Part shown: piece after piece, positions 11,353 through 23,149 of the stretch
Layout: each line of letters opens with the position of its first letter
How positions within the stretch are numbered: position 1 is the first letter of the stretch
Source: Rhinopithecus roxellana
Lineage: Eukaryota > Chordata > Mammalia > Primates > Cercopithecidae
Reading direction: 5' to 3'
Assembly (NCBI RefSeq): GCF_007565055.1
Contig: NC_044553.1
Location: 45,001,420 to 45,065,419 of the forward strand
DNA length: 64,000 bases
Made by a program: the position numbers and the translations under genes
Notes under the pieces: generated by a model
Databases searched by the model: none
What the model was told of the DNA's origin: nothing
The model's input: only the letters and a program-made list of their open reading frames with translations

Positions 11353-12440
11353 TATGGGAAATGTGTCATTATTATGAATGGAGTGCTGCAATTTTTGCTA
11401 TCATTTGTTATCCAAAGATAAAAGAATCATAGACTTTTAACACTGAAATAGTTTTGAGATGATAAATTATTGAGGCTTTGAAATATACCCCTTTTATGCA
11501 GTACCATACGGGAAGCAACTGTTACGTAGTTATTAGAGTTCAAATATCTGGGCTGTTATTAGTGGTTTGTTGGGAAAGTTAAACTCTCAGGGAATTGGTT
11601 TCTTCATCTGAAAAAGTGGAACACCTAAAAAATGATATATGTATATCAATACATGTGTGAATTTGAATAGGGGAAGTTTTTCCAGTCTCATGGCTTTCAG
11701 GGACCTATCAAAATTTCGTTCTTTCCATTCCCCATGATTTTGCTAAGTTTCCAGGGGCCAGGATAGACCTCCACTTCCCTGCTGTCCCCAAATCAGGGCC
11801 TCTTCCATTTCCTGAAGGAGTCTGACATACGCATGACACTGTTAGTAGTCATCATCTTGTTCCCACAGATATCCATTAAATCAAAAATTCTTTTCGGCAT
11901 CCTCTCCATTTACTCTGAACCCTCAATCATGTAAAGATCTTTCCTAAACCAGGATCAATTTTGTTTGGGCTAAGATGATTCTGGTAATACATACAGAGTC
12001 TGAACCTCCTGGAGGAAATGTCAGCATGTTATTAATACTATTCAAAATATATACCGTCACATGTGTTTTCCAATTCCTAATCGTATGTGTCAGTTTATTC
12101 GGTCACTGTGTGGCATGTGGGATTATATTTGTACTTCTCGTGCATGCTTTTTACAGTATTGTAGTCAGGATGAATTATGCTTGAAGGTTTGTAGACTTTT
12201 TTTGTTTTTGATGGCCTAGCTTTGATTTATCATCAAAATGACCTTGGTTACATGATTAAACCAAATGTTATCTTCTTTTCATGGATATTTTGGAATGTAT
12301 CATGCTGATAAATACTAGTCATTTAAGATTGAGCACCAGGCTAAAAAATGTCTCTTTTGTTGCTAGATGTTGTATTTAAAAGACATCAATGAAAATTAAG
12401 CATGGAGTCATATTACCAAAAATAGTTCAAAATTGCTGAA
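11353..12440. other. Mostly unique AT-rich sequence
   Basis: No gene. A further MIR-like phrase (TTGGTTTCTTCATCTGAAAAAGTGG) occurs near 11600. The remainder is AT-rich and unrecognised. Confidence 0.45.
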
Positions 12441-12475
12441 GAGTGTGTGTGTGTGTGTGTCTCTGTGTGTGTGGA
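12441..12475 (+). repeat. (GT)n microsatellite, interrupted
   Basis: A GT dinucleotide run interrupted by CTCT. It is probably length-polymorphic between individuals. Confidence 0.95.
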
Positions 12476-12575
12476 GAGGTAGTGGGAAGTAAATCTGAGG
12501 GGCCCACAGGGATGAGGTCACAAAGGGCCTGAAATCCTAGACCAAAGATTGGCACTATATTCTGTGGACCAGGGG
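12476..12575 (-). mobile_element. L2-like fragment
   Basis: The words GATGAGGTCACAAAGGGCCTGAAATCC and TTCTGTGGACC fit the antisense L2 stretch that includes CATGTAGGGCCTTGTAGGCC. Short and diverged, so the call is tentative. Confidence 0.4.
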
Positions 12576-13294
12576 TCACAAATGTGAATGTGACCAGGCA
12601 GCAAAGAATGAAGCAACAGTGAATGAAGAGGCCTAGTAGAAGAAATGGTATCTTTGACTATACATTTTCTAATCTGACACCATTTACTTATACAATGTGT
12701 AGGAAAAAAAATTCATGTCTACGAGGAACGATGCATTCTCATGTTTCCATAAAAGTGGCCCTTGTGAACTATTTTCCACTCTTGACAGAGGCAAAGAGAA
12801 ATTTGTCTACTATAAGAAAAATCACAATGCGTGTGGGTTCATATGTGGCAACACATTTTCACTTCAATGTTGGGAAGGCAGTCCAGGGAACTGTGGTTGA
12901 TTATACCCTTCAGGCTCTGCCACTGGGGCTGGCCAGGGAGGGGTCTGCTTTTGTTCAGTTCCAGCTGAGGTGGTGTTTCTGAGGGAACACAAGCCCCATG
13001 TGGATAGGTCTGAGTTTCTGAGAAATGGACTTTGTGTGAAATCTCTCATTTTAAGTGTTTTCACAACAACACGTGCATGCAAACCAGAGGCACATAACCC
13101 ACATCTGTAAACTGGATTCCATCCAGGGATGGCCAGCTTTAGACTAGTGCAATCAAAGGGCTTTAAGGATCTAAGTAATGTGATCAATTTACATTTTAAG
13201 AAGACTTACATCCAGTAGCTGTTCATTCAAAGGGTGCTCATCGGTTAAAGTAATATCATTGGCATATTTTTTTAAAAGGTATTTGACAAATACT
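12576..13294. other. Mostly unique sequence
   Basis: No gene. Near 13150-13215 the phrase GGGCTTTAAGGATCTAAGTAATGTGATCAATTTACATTTTAAG resembles an antisense L2 segment (normally ...TTTTAAGCAGGGGAGTGACATGATC...). A 119-codon plus-strand frame (12623-12982) shows no domain. Confidence 0.45.
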
Positions 13295-13680
13295 CATATG
13301 ATGTTAACTATGCCCAGGAACTGTTTCAAATGTTTTGCCAAGCCGGGTACAGTGACTTGCGGCTGTAATCTCAGCTACTTGGGAGGCTGAGATGAGAGGA
13401 TCTCTAGATCCCAGGAATTCAAGGCTACAGTCAGCTATATGATTTTGCCACTGCACTCCAGTCTGGGAAACAGAGTGAGACTCTGTTTCTAAAATTAATT
13501 AAATAATAAATGCTTTGCCAACAGTTACTACTGTCAACAGACATGTATGATCAGTCCTATTCTCCCCATTTTATACATGAGAACTGAGGTACAAGGTCAG
13601 CTAGTAAGAGACAGAGCTGGGATTTGAATTCATGCAGTTTGGCTCCAGTATATGGCTAACCACTATGCCATGTTGCCTAT
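13295..13680 (-). mobile_element. MIR SINE interrupted by an Alu monomer
   Basis: Antisense MIR in two parts. 13295-13340 reads ATGCCCAGGAACTGTTTC and 13521-13680 reads CAGTCCTATTCTCCCCATTTTATACATGAGAACTGAGG, GGTCAGCTAGTAAGAGACAGAGCTGGGATTTGAATTCA and CTAACCACTATGCC. The order is continuous once the Alu monomer is removed. Confidence 0.85.
13341..13507 (+). mobile_element. Free left Alu monomer (FLAM)
   Basis: This is a single Alu-like arm, not a dimer. GCCGGGTACAGTGACTTGCGGC is followed directly by CTGTAATCTCAGCTACTTGGG, then CAGGAATTCAAGGCTACAGTCAGC and CACTGCACTCCAGTCTGGGAAAC and an A-rich end. Full Alus have CAGCACTTTGGGAGG after the first phrase; the monomer has CAGCTACTTGGGAGG, as 7SL and FLAM do. 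It is flanked by AAATGTTTTGCCA (13328-13340) and AAATGCTTTGCCA (13508-13520), a target-site duplication with one mismatch. FLAMs predate dimeric Alus. Confidence 0.9.
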
Positions 13681-13882
13681 TAACAATAACTAAAATGGTT
13701 TATAATGCATCCAGAAGATTGTGTATGTGTGTTGTGGAAAGCATAGCTTTGACATATGATTATATTCTGATTGTGGTGGAAGAAAAAGCAGTCTGTTGGT
13801 TAAACAGCATTGCTAAAGGAAGAGAATATTGGTTCATCTAGAACAGTAAGAATTAAGGTATCTGTTGAAAGAGTAGAAAACT
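13681..13882. other. Unique sequence
   Basis: Nothing recognised. Confidence 0.5.
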
Positions 13883-14270
<388 letters not shown>

Positions 14271-14295
14271 TTAATTACCTATGTATTTATTTTAT

Positions 14296-15119
14296 GTTGT
14301 TGCTGTCACAAATTACCATAGTCTTAGTGGCTTAAAATAACACAAATTTACTATCTTTCAGTTCTAGAGTTTGGAAGTCCAAAACAGGTGTTATAAGGCT
14401 AACATCAAAGTGTTGGCTAAAATTAAGGGCTGCATGCCTACTGGAGGCTCTCAGGGGGAATCTGTTCCATGCCTTTTACAGTGTATAGAAGCCACCAGCA
14501 TTCCTTATCTTGTGGCCCTTTTCTTCATCTTGAAAGCCAGGTGGCATCTACAGATCTCTCTGCTACTCTGATCCTCATGGCTTTCTCTTATATCGACCCT
14601 TGGGATTCCACTGGGCCCATTTGAATAATTCGGGATAGTCTATTTTAGTCTGCTAGGGCTGCCATAATAAAATATCATGGACTAGATGTTTTAAACAACA
14701 GAAATTTCTTCTCTCACACTTCTGGAGGCTGGAAGTTGAAGACCAAGATATTGGCAGAGTTGGTTTCTCCTGAGGCCTCTCTCCTAGGCTTGCACATGAC
14801 TGTGCTGTCTCACTGTGTCATCACCTGCAGACACCCCTGCAGTCTCCTCCTTATAAGGACACCAGTCATATTGGATTAGGGCCCCACCCTTAAGACCTCA
14901 TTTAACCTTAATTATCTCCTGAAGGGTCTATCTCCAAACATAGTCACCTTAAGGGTTTGGGCTTGAACAGTTAAATTTTGTATGACGTGTATCCATCTCA
15001 AGATCCTTAGTTTAATCACAACTGTGAAGTTCCTTTTGCTGTGTAAGAGAACATACTTGCCAGGGACTGGTGATTAGGACATGGGCATTTTTGGGAGTGC
15101 CATTACTTTTATCTGTCAC
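14296..15119 (-). mobile_element. MLT1-type LTR (outer), interrupted
   Basis: Antisense MaLR LTR in two parts. 14296-14639 contains CAAATTACCATAGTCTTAGTGGCTTAAAATAACACAAATTTACTATC, GGCTGCATGCCTACTGGAGGCTCTC and CCACTGGGCCCATTTGAATAATTCGGG. 14993-15119 contains CATCTCAAGATCCTTAGTTTAATCAC and GGGACTGGTGATTAGGACATGGGC, ending GTCACA. These parts join into one MLT1C/D-like LTR once the insert is removed. Confidence 0.8.
14640..14992 (-). mobile_element. MLT1A/B-type LTR (inner), nested
   Basis: Antisense MaLR LTR: TTAGTCTGCTAGGGCTGCCATAA, AACAACAGAAATTTCTTCTCTCACAC, TCTGGAGGCTGGAAG, CCTGAGGCCTCTCTCC, CCTTATAAGGACACCAGTCATATTGGATTAGGGCCC and ATCTCCAAACATAGTCACC. It lies inside another MLT1-type LTR in the same orientation, so it inserted later. 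Both are solitary LTRs with no internal genes. Confidence 0.85.
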
Positions 15120-15639
15120 ATCTTTTGAGCTTCAAATTCATAATCTGAAGAGTGAGTTATCCTCTAAAATATGAAACTCAAAAATGCCACAACTCTAAAT
15201 GCAAGTTCAGAGAACACATCTAGATGGAGAACCCCCAAGCCTTTTTTTAACTGTGAAAAATCCAATTTTTTTGACATAAAGAATTAGCCATGTAGCCTGT
15301 GAGAACTCTGAACAGCACAGGAGGATGAGTACTGTAACGTTTCTCCTTAGTTCTGGTACACTCTAGGGCCCCTTGATGTGTGTCTTACTGCTCGTATGGT
15401 GAGGGCTGGGGAGTGGGGAGGTGGAAACCAACCTCTTGTTTCTGTAAGGAAGGGTGTCCTAAATACCAATTGCCTACTCAGGTCTCTTCTCCCGTCCAGC
15501 GCTGAGAATGGGCTGCTACTGGCTGCTGATTCCCCCGAGGGACGAAATACTCACTTTTCTTGGGGCCACAGAGCAAGTAACTGAGGAAGCAAATATAGGC
15601 TCTAATGGACTTAAGGAAACATGACAACTAAATGCAGAA
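15120..15639. other. Unique sequence
   Basis: No recognised repeat or gene. Confidence 0.5.
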
Positions 15640-15892
15640 TTGGACCTGGGATTGGATCCTGGGCCAGAAAGAGACAATTAGTAGGACAATGGATGACGTT
15701 TGAGTAAGGTCTGTAGTTCAGATAAGTATTGCGGCCATGTTAATTTTCTAATTTTGATGATTGTACTGTGGGTATATAAGATGTTTGCATGTGGGGAATT
15801 GGAGGTGAAGTGTGTTTGGGAGTTTTTGGTATTATCTTGGCAAACTTTTTGGAAGTCTACTTCAAATTAAAAAGTTAAAAAATAAAAAATGT
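15640..15892 (+). mobile_element. L1M LINE 3' end
   Basis: L1M tail landmarks: CATGTTAATTTTCTAATTTTGATGATTGTACTGTGG, TATATAAGATGTTTGCATG, GGCAAACTTTTTGGAAGTCTACTTCAAATTAAAAAGTT and an A-rich end. The same type of tail recurs at about 25503-25655. Confidence 0.75.
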
Positions 15893-17160
15893 AAAGTAAC
15901 AGACTCTTGAAGGGTGATTGTAATCGTGTGTGCTTCCAAGCATGAGGGTGAGCCCAGGCAAGTGCACAGAGATGGGCCTCTGGGAGAGTCTGCCGCAGCT
16001 GGGCTGAGAACCCCATGTGCTATGGCTGTTGTCCTGATTTTCCTAAGGGGCGTTGGCTTATATCAAAATGACCCACCAGAGTGCTTTTGCTCTGATACAG
16101 TTTCCATACTGAGGAATGCTGTTGGGAGGACCTACCCTTGGATCTTGTGGTAGGGGCAGGCACAGGGAGAACTCTGGAGCTGGACATGAAAGCTCGGGTA
16201 GTCTGGATCAAAATCAAAGTGTGTGTGGCTCAGTGGGCTAAAGGAGTGGACGTTCCCCTAATAACCAAATCCCCACAGGCAGATCACAAATTTACAAATA
16301 ATTCAAATACAAGGGAATACACTTAGTGCTAAACAAGTAGGCTAGGCACATTCTCAGGTTGCTTTGGTGATTCAGAGGCCCTTCAAGATTTTGTAGGAAC
16401 AACATAATAGGCACCAGTGGGTGCTGATGATACACAGAAGTGTTGGCTTTCATCCTTCTCTAGAAAGAACAGAATGTCTCAATTCCTTCTGATCTTGGTA
16501 TTCTCTTTCATGCAGAACTAACTCATGAAGTAAATATTTCATTTGGGACTTTTGGTATACTTAAAGACTATAGTAATGACCATGAAGAGGATGAGGACTA
16601 AAAACAGTAGTAGTCACCAAACTTTATTGCTTTTCATAATTCAGAAGAATTTGAATACACTAATCTTTGTAAGTTATTAGGAGTACAGAGTGGAGGTCAA
16701 AAGGGTAAGAATGCTTCAAGCAAAATAGAGAAAGATCAAACAGACCTCTCCACACTCTGGGAAGAGGTGTTGGTTAACTTTAACTGGGTGCAACAGAAGA
16801 TGAGCTGTGTCAAGTACAAACCCTTTGGACCCATAGATGAGGTCCTGGGACACAGAGTTGAATCAGGGTCCTGGAGTCTGGTTTGAGCAGATCAGTTTCT
16901 CCTTGTCTTGGATGAGAGTGAGGAGAATATGCGGAGAGGAACAGTTTTTTCTTGCACAATCTTGGGACTCACAATATATATCTTCCCTGCCAAATGGCTT
17001 GTGATATGGTTGCTCTTGAAAATGTTTCAAGTTGGGCCACAGCTCATGAGTCTGGTTGGCCCGTGGGTCAGCTACCCTAGTGCTAGATGGGATGGACATC
17101 TTCGGCCCTAGTGGCTATGGTCAGGAGTGCAGGGTCGCGTGCAACTACTTTAGAAAATGT
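15893..17160. other. Unique sequence
   Basis: No recognised repeat or gene over about 1.2 kb. Short open frames on both strands near 15914-16326 and 16863-17111 have no domain. Confidence 0.5.
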
Positions 17161-17169
17161 AGAGTTCCC

Positions 17170-17472
17170 GGCTGGGCACGGTGGCTTATGCCTGTATTCC
17201 CAGCACTCTGGGAGGCTGAGGTGGGCAGATCACCTGAGGCCAGCAGTTTGAGACCAGCCTGGCCAACATGGTGAAACCCTATCTCTACTAAAAATACAAA
17301 AATCAGGTGGGCATGGTGGTGCATGCCTGTAGTCTCAGCTGCTTGGGAGGCTGAGGTGGGAGGATTGTTTAACCCAGGAGGCAGAGGTTGTGGTGAGCTG
17401 AGGTCGTGCCATTGAACTCCAGCCTGGGAAACAGTGAGATCCTGTCTCAAAAAAAAAAAAAAAAAAAAAAAA
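17170..17472 (+). mobile_element. Full-length AluS
   Basis: A dimeric Alu beginning GGCTGGGCACGGTGGC, with both arms, GAGACCAGCCTGGCCAACATGG, the middle ACTAAAAATACAAAAATC and a 27-bp A tail. The flanks AGAGTTC at 17161-17167 and 17473-17479 give a short target-site duplication. The sequence is AluS class by its shared bases and moderate divergence. Confidence 0.95.
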
Positions 17473-17479
17473 AGAGTTC

Positions 17480-19135
17480 GCCACTGTTTCTGCCAATGGT
17501 TCTCTTCCCATGAAACACACTCCTAGCTTCATGCTTTGGAGCCATTTCTCAGGAGAATCTCTCTGGAGAATGATTTTCTCCTTGTTATTCATCGTGGTCC
17601 TTTCAAACTGAATTAAATCATCCTGCCTTTGGATTTTTGTTTGCTCAAGGAACTTAATTTTACCAAACTATTCTCTCACAATTATGGGTTACTTTTGCCT
17701 CAAGAGCAAAACTGGGGCACCTTCAGAGCACACATGTGATATAATACCTCTCCTGGGCACCACCAGTGTGAGGACAAAGTCAATGACATGAATGTCAATA
17801 ATGAAGTTCCTATTCTCATTCCCTCACATACTGGAGTCTTCCAGTCCCCTACAAAGTCTCTCCAAATATTTCTGACTTTACTGAGAGAAATCTCTCATAA
17901 GGCCATGAACCAGCCTGTTGTCTGTGGTCCCCAGGTGGCTCCTGCCATGTTCTTCCCTCCCCTGCCCCGACTTGGTCTGTGCAGGTGGCAACACCAGCCT
18001 CTGTGCCCAGAGTAGATTCTGCTCCCACAGCCACTCCTCTCAGGGGCTTGGATGCCTAAGTGGAGGGACAAGAGACCTCTCCTGCTGTGTGCTGTTTGTC
18101 ACCTGGATCCCAAAGCAGCCCTAGTGTTACTGTTTCACCCAGTTCCTCTCGACAACAAGGAATACAGTTTCTTGCAACGTCTTGCAGATTCCCTAATCTT
18201 GCAGCTTCCTTCTCAGTAGAGCACTTCATCTTACCTGCCCTCCTGAATCAGTAAAGGCTGCCACTCACTGCTGGCTTTTGTCACTCTGGGTTCTACTCTG
18301 CAGCCTGGTTTCTGCTGCCTAAGACAGGCCAGCATGGCTGCCCTCCCACCCTACATGGTCCTCTGGGGCCCCAAGCCTTGCTTGTTGAGCCGCAGAGCAG
18401 TGCTGACTTGGCCTGGCCCAACATTTTCAGTTCTCTTGGTGCTGCTTTACGAGGCCAGCCTTCCCTGTTAGCACCAGGACGTATGTGTGCTGCCAGGGGA
18501 GCTGGCAGGGCTGGGTTCAAGGTCCCCCCACACCCCATCACTGCACCGTCTCTAGACCCTCAGGCTCACTTATGGAATCTGGATTGTCAGACTTTGCCTT
18601 TTGCCTCAGTTCTTCTGCCACGGCCTTAAAAAATTGAGGCAGAAAGATGGGGAAGAGAGGTTTGATTCCGTGTTGAAAAATTTCACTTTCATATCCTGAG
18701 ACAAGTTATGATACTCTATGAAAGTTCTGCTGTCCCCAGCCCCTTCTGGTGTAGACACGGATCTGGGACATTTCTGACATGCAGTTCTGAATCTCTACCT
18801 GAGAGGTGGTTGCTGTAAAAATAGAACACGGTCCTTGGGCACTGAGGCCCTTTTGAAGTGTCTTCTCATGGTAATAAAAATACTAATGCCTGCGTGGGAA
18901 CTGTGTATCTGTCAACGCCTTCAGTTCTCCAAAGGCATTATCTACCCCGCTTCCTAGGGAAGGAGCCCAACTACACAGCAGGGGAGAGTTCTGCAGTTAG
19001 GGCAAGGCTTGGTGAATGGAGCACAGGCCCCCACTTGCTCCTCCAGCTGGGCACAAACCTGTACAATCACTTGCAGGGGGGCATAGTCTGTTCTAGGGAG
19101 TCTGTGAGCCACTACAGCAATTTCTTTCTGTTTCA
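17480..19135. other. Unique, GC-richer stretch
   Basis: No gene or clear repeat over about 1.6 kb. The section 18000-18620 is GC-richer with many short open frames on both strands, which reflects composition rather than coding. Confidence 0.45.
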
Positions 19136-19771
19136 TGAGTAAAATTATAGGAGGCAGATGTGCCAAATCCCTATCAACTCCAGTGGGAGAAGGCACCAGG
19201 CTCAAGAGGCCAAAGAAGAGACCCAGAGCCAGCAAATGAGACATGGGGTTTTATTGGGGGCTAAACACACGGGGCAGAGTTCAGTGGCTGTGGGCTGGGC
19301 AGGAAAACCACAACTTCTTGTAAAAGGCATGCAGTTTATGTAGCATTTTCACTTAACACCCTCCACCCTAACAACCTCCACCTGGCAACTTTCATTTACC
19401 CTAAAAGGGCATTGATCCCCTGTGTGGCCTTTGCCCCATGGGATGGGACAGGCTCAGGTGTTCTCATAGATGAAGAATGGATCTCTCCTGGATTCCTTAG
19501 CTCAGAACTCTGAACATACATTCAGGTGTATCTGCTGTACAGGATCATTCTCAGGGTATGCACCAGTCAAGTTATCTTTGTCAGGTGCAGCTTCTTTGTC
19601 AGGTGCAGCTACCATAAAGGAGGGACATGGGGTAGAGCCATTGTTCTGCCTGTTGAGGGCTGGCCTTCCATGGAGGCAGTACAAGTTGCTGGTTCTTTCA
19701 TGTGCTTTCAAGGGATACAGGCACCTTCTTTACCTGCTGCTTGAAATTTCCCCGTGAAGCCTGGGATTTCA
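19136..19771 (-). mobile_element. Probable solitary LTR, class I-like
   Basis: Read on the minus strand, a poly-A signal AATAAA (19250-19255) lies just before CCCCATGTCTCATTTGC and GGCTCTGGGTCTCTTCTTTGGCC, an R/U5-like arrangement, with a long U3-like stretch upstream. The edges are approximate; I found no clear target-site duplication or internal retroviral gene. The family is not assigned. An unrelated non-coding segment with a chance poly-A signal is the alternative. Confidence 0.4.
19575..19610 (+). repeat. Perfect tandem duplication of 18 bp
   Basis: TCTTTGTCAGGTGCAGCT occurs twice in immediate succession (19575-19592 and 19593-19610) with no mismatch. A recent replication-slippage event is likely. 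Confidence 0.95.
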
Positions 19772-19895
19772 TTAGGGACACACTTGACTTTGGGCTTTGC
19801 TCCTTTCAGGTGCGCACATCTTAACTAGGTCTCTTCATCTTTCTCATCTTTCTGAGACCTGTTTTCTCAGCCTAAAAGGGGAAGGATTGGATTAG

Positions 19896-20209
<314 letters not shown>

Positions 20210-20220
20210 GACTTTTTTTT

Positions 20221-20545
20221 TTAATTGAGATGAATTCACATACTATAAAATTGACCCATTTAAAGTATACAATTTATAGTTTTTTAGTATGTTTTCAAGG
20301 TTCTGCAACTATCACTACTACCCAATCCTAATACATTTCTATCAACTCTAAAAGAAACCCTGTATCCATTACCAGTCACTCTGAATTCCACATTGCCCCT
20401 GACCCGTGCCAACCACCAATCTACTTTCTGTGTCTATGCATTTGCCTATTCCAGACATTTCATATAAATGGAATAATGGCGTGTGGTCTATTGAGTGTGG
20501 CTTCTTCCAGGTTCATTCATGTTATAGCATCGATCACTGGTTTTT
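20221..20545 (-). mobile_element. L1M LINE 3' end
   Basis: Antisense L1M tail: AATTGAGATGAATTCACATACTATAAAATTGACCC, AAAGTATACAATTTATAG, CAACTATCACTACTACCC, GAAACCCTGTATCCATTACC, TTTGCCTATTCCAGACATTTC and GGTTCATTCATGTTATAGCATCGATCA. The AluY at 19913 inserted into its poly-T end. Confidence 0.85.
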
Positions 20546-22049
20546 AATCTTTTATGAGAAAAGTAAAAATGCCCTGAAAAGAAATCATAGTTGGAACTTT
20601 GATACATAACTCCCCGACCACCTGAGAGCCCCTCAGCCTGGTGGCAGCCTTGGGAGCACATCTGAAGGACTCGTGGGCTTTGAAGAACAGAGTCTGCCTG
20701 GCTCTAAGCTGGATCATTTCGCAAGTGCCTTTAGGTTCAAAGACCCTGTTTCTCTGGGGTTTTCTTCAAAAATACAAATCACCCTGCCAGTCACTTACTT
20801 ACACCTGAATTCATTCCCAACACCCCTCTCTAAAACCATTTTGAGAGAGCAGAAAATTAAGCCAATGGCAGTCAGATGGGAGAAAAGCGAAAGATCATTT
20901 AGTAGCTTTGACACTCTTCTCGGAGAGGCCCTGGCAGAAGACAAACTCTGGATATCTTGGGCGGTGGCAGGCATTTGCAAAGAGAGGCCAGATAGAAAAA
21001 AGGTATGAAAGACAGTGGAGGAGCCTGCTTTGTAATATTGCTGTGGCCAGGCCCCCAGTGATATTTCTGAGAAATGTTCTGTTCTTTGAGGCCAATAAGG
21101 ATTGTATGGTCTGTAGCTGACTGGAGCTCTTCTCTCCCTGGGACCTGATTGCCTTTCTGGGCAAGGAAAAAAAAATCCACATAAATCTCTGTCCAGAGTC
21201 AATTATCTGAGATTTGGAGTAGTGCACCCTGCCAACAGAAACTGCAGGCCATGTGTATGTGGCCTGGTATGTGGGACGCCTCAGAAGCTTTTCTGGCACA
21301 GCCCTCCGTCCTCATGGGAACCCTCAGGCAGCCGCAGCAGCCTCATCGGCTGTTACCCACCCAGCTTGGTCCCGAAGGGAGTGAGTTTCTTCTGAGTCCC
21401 CATCCGCCATCTTGGTCCTGCTGTGAAGCTGTGGCAGGGACTCATCTTTTCTCCCCGCACAGTGCCTGAATCCACCACGGTGCCTGAGGAGAGCTCTTGA
21501 TGGGAGTCGGGAGATAGAGCTAAGGAGATGAAAAGGTTTTAATACAGGCTCTGCCTTCTTTTAGGGAAGTGCTAATATGCAAGTTGTGTTGTCTCCAGGA
21601 ATCTGCTTTCTCATCTGTAAAATGACTGACTTCCCATCTTGTTCGAAAGGCAGCTCTTTTGTAAATTCAAGGCATTAGACCAGATGATCTCTATGTTCTT
21701 TTTGTTCTACACGTTCTAAAACTCTTCTGCAAGGTGGATGCTGACTTAGGATTTAAAGCCTTTCAGATATCCCAGCAGGTTCTCCAACATATCTGAATAG
21801 CTGCTTTGTCACTATCTCTTAACCGGATTCACCCAATAGGCCCAGACTCCTACCAGTTAAACTTAAGTTCTTTTAGAAATGCCTGCCAGATGGGGAGGCT
21901 GATCTAGATTAATGGAGAGTTAAGAGATGTGAGAACCTAATACAATATGTGCATCTTAATTGGATCTTGGATCAAAAAAAAAACCCAACTATCTACAGTG
22001 AATATTTTTGGAGCAACTGAAGTTTTGAAACAAAGCTCCCCCAGCCTTC
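20546..22049. other. Mostly unique, with a MIR-like piece
   Basis: No gene. Near 21590-21720 the words TGCTTTCTCATCTGTAAAATGACTG and TTAGACCAGATGATCTCTATG follow the order of a MIR-family element. Minus-strand open frames of 134-135 codons at 20795-21299 overlap one another in different frames and have no domain, so they are treated as chance. Confidence 0.45.
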
Positions 22050-22260
22050 CCCAGAATGCCGCCTTTACTCTGTTCATCCCTTCCAACTCTCACTGGTCCT
22101 CCAGGGCCCGGCTCATACCTTCACCCCAGCAGTCCCCCCCAAACCCAGATGCTCTGGCTTGCGCCGACTTCTCCCTCCCTTTGCCAATGCACCTCACTTT
22201 TCCTGAACTCTCTTCATATTTGCCATTGCCTACAGCCTTCCTGTCGATGGGAATTGCTTC
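22050..22260 (+). mobile_element. L2-like fragment
   Basis: A pyrimidine-rich stretch, AATGCCGCCTTTACTCTGTTC, CCAACTCTCACTGGTCC, GGCCCGGCTCATACCTTCACCCC, resembles the L2 order (cf. ...AAGACTCAGCTCAAATGTCACCTCC...). Diverged; tentative. Confidence 0.4.
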
Positions 22261-22834
22261 ATCTGTGCATGAATGTGAAAACAGAAGAAGTTAGAGGCCG
22301 AGGGACCCAGCTTCTCTGCTGTTCCCAGGCAACACAATAAATAGTTTAGCTATTGAATTTGGGAAAGGTCTTCAAATTGAAATTTACTGTGTTTTTCTGC
22401 TAAAGGCAAAGTTTCATATTCTAGGCCTTCTGCTAATTTTTCAGAGCTGAGGGCAACATGGGTAAGATCAGCCTGGGTCCTGACAAAGCCCAGCCACCCC
22501 CAAGTTCAGAGCCCTGTGTTTATTTTACAACAATTAGAAGCACACAGACTCCTTTGCAGACAGGTTAATATATCAGGCTAACTTATGCAACGCCTCTGCT
22601 CAAACTTGCCTGGTGTAAGGACCTTGAACATACTTTAAAAACTACCTTGGTAACAAGATATTGGATGTACTTTCCTTGTTTCTTGAGAAATAGTCACCAA
22701 GGCCCCAAACTGAAGGCAAAGAGGCATTACTACCTCCCAGTCAAATGAAAGCCCTAGAAAACTGTGGCCAAACCACCCCCTAGGTCTTACTGAGAAGGGC
22801 ATGGGCCAGCCTATCACAATCAACCAGTCCCTTC
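22261..22834. other. Unique sequence
   Basis: No recognised repeat or gene. Confidence 0.5.
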
Positions 22835-22975
22835 TCACTAACTTAGGGGGACACTAATTGTGAGTCACTAGCTTAGGGGAACACTAATTGTGAGTCACTA
22901 GCTTAGGGGGATACTGTGGTATCCCTAAAGTGTTTGTGAGCACTTTCTATTGCACTAGCTTAGGGGGATACTGTG
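22835..22975 (+). repeat. Minisatellite with 30-bp unit
   Basis: Three successive units start at 22835, 22865 and 22895; the first two are TCACTARCTTAGGGGRACAC then TAATTGTGAG, the third changes to GGATACTGTGG after the first half. A further partial unit (GCACTAGCTTAGGGGGATACTGTG) returns at 22952-22975 after a 31-bp gap. The array is short and impure. Confidence 0.9.
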
Positions 22976-23149
22976 TGGAGGATCCCCTCCCCCTGCTGTC
23001 CTGTCCTCTGAGTTTGAGGGACTGCAGGAAAAAAATTACCTCTGAAGATGAGCTCAGCCTGCAAGGGGAGATGGTACCATAATCCAGTTGGATGCCTGCT
23101 TGGGCAACAGATCTGTCAGTGTCTGAAGACTTTTTGGGTTGTTACAGCT
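22976..23149. other. Unique sequence
   Basis: Nothing recognised. Confidence 0.5.

Noticed and set aside
12623..12982. 119-codon plus-strand open frame
   Set aside because: No domain or paralogue recognised; overlapped by other short frames.
20795..21299. Overlapping minus-strand frames of 134, 135 and 93 codons
   Set aside because: They overlap in different frames, so at most one could be real, and none shows a domain. A plus-strand frame of 111 codons also overlaps. Composition explains them.
22835..22975. An interstitial telomere repeat
   Set aside because: TTAGGGG words occur inside a 30-bp unit, not as a run of TTAGGG.
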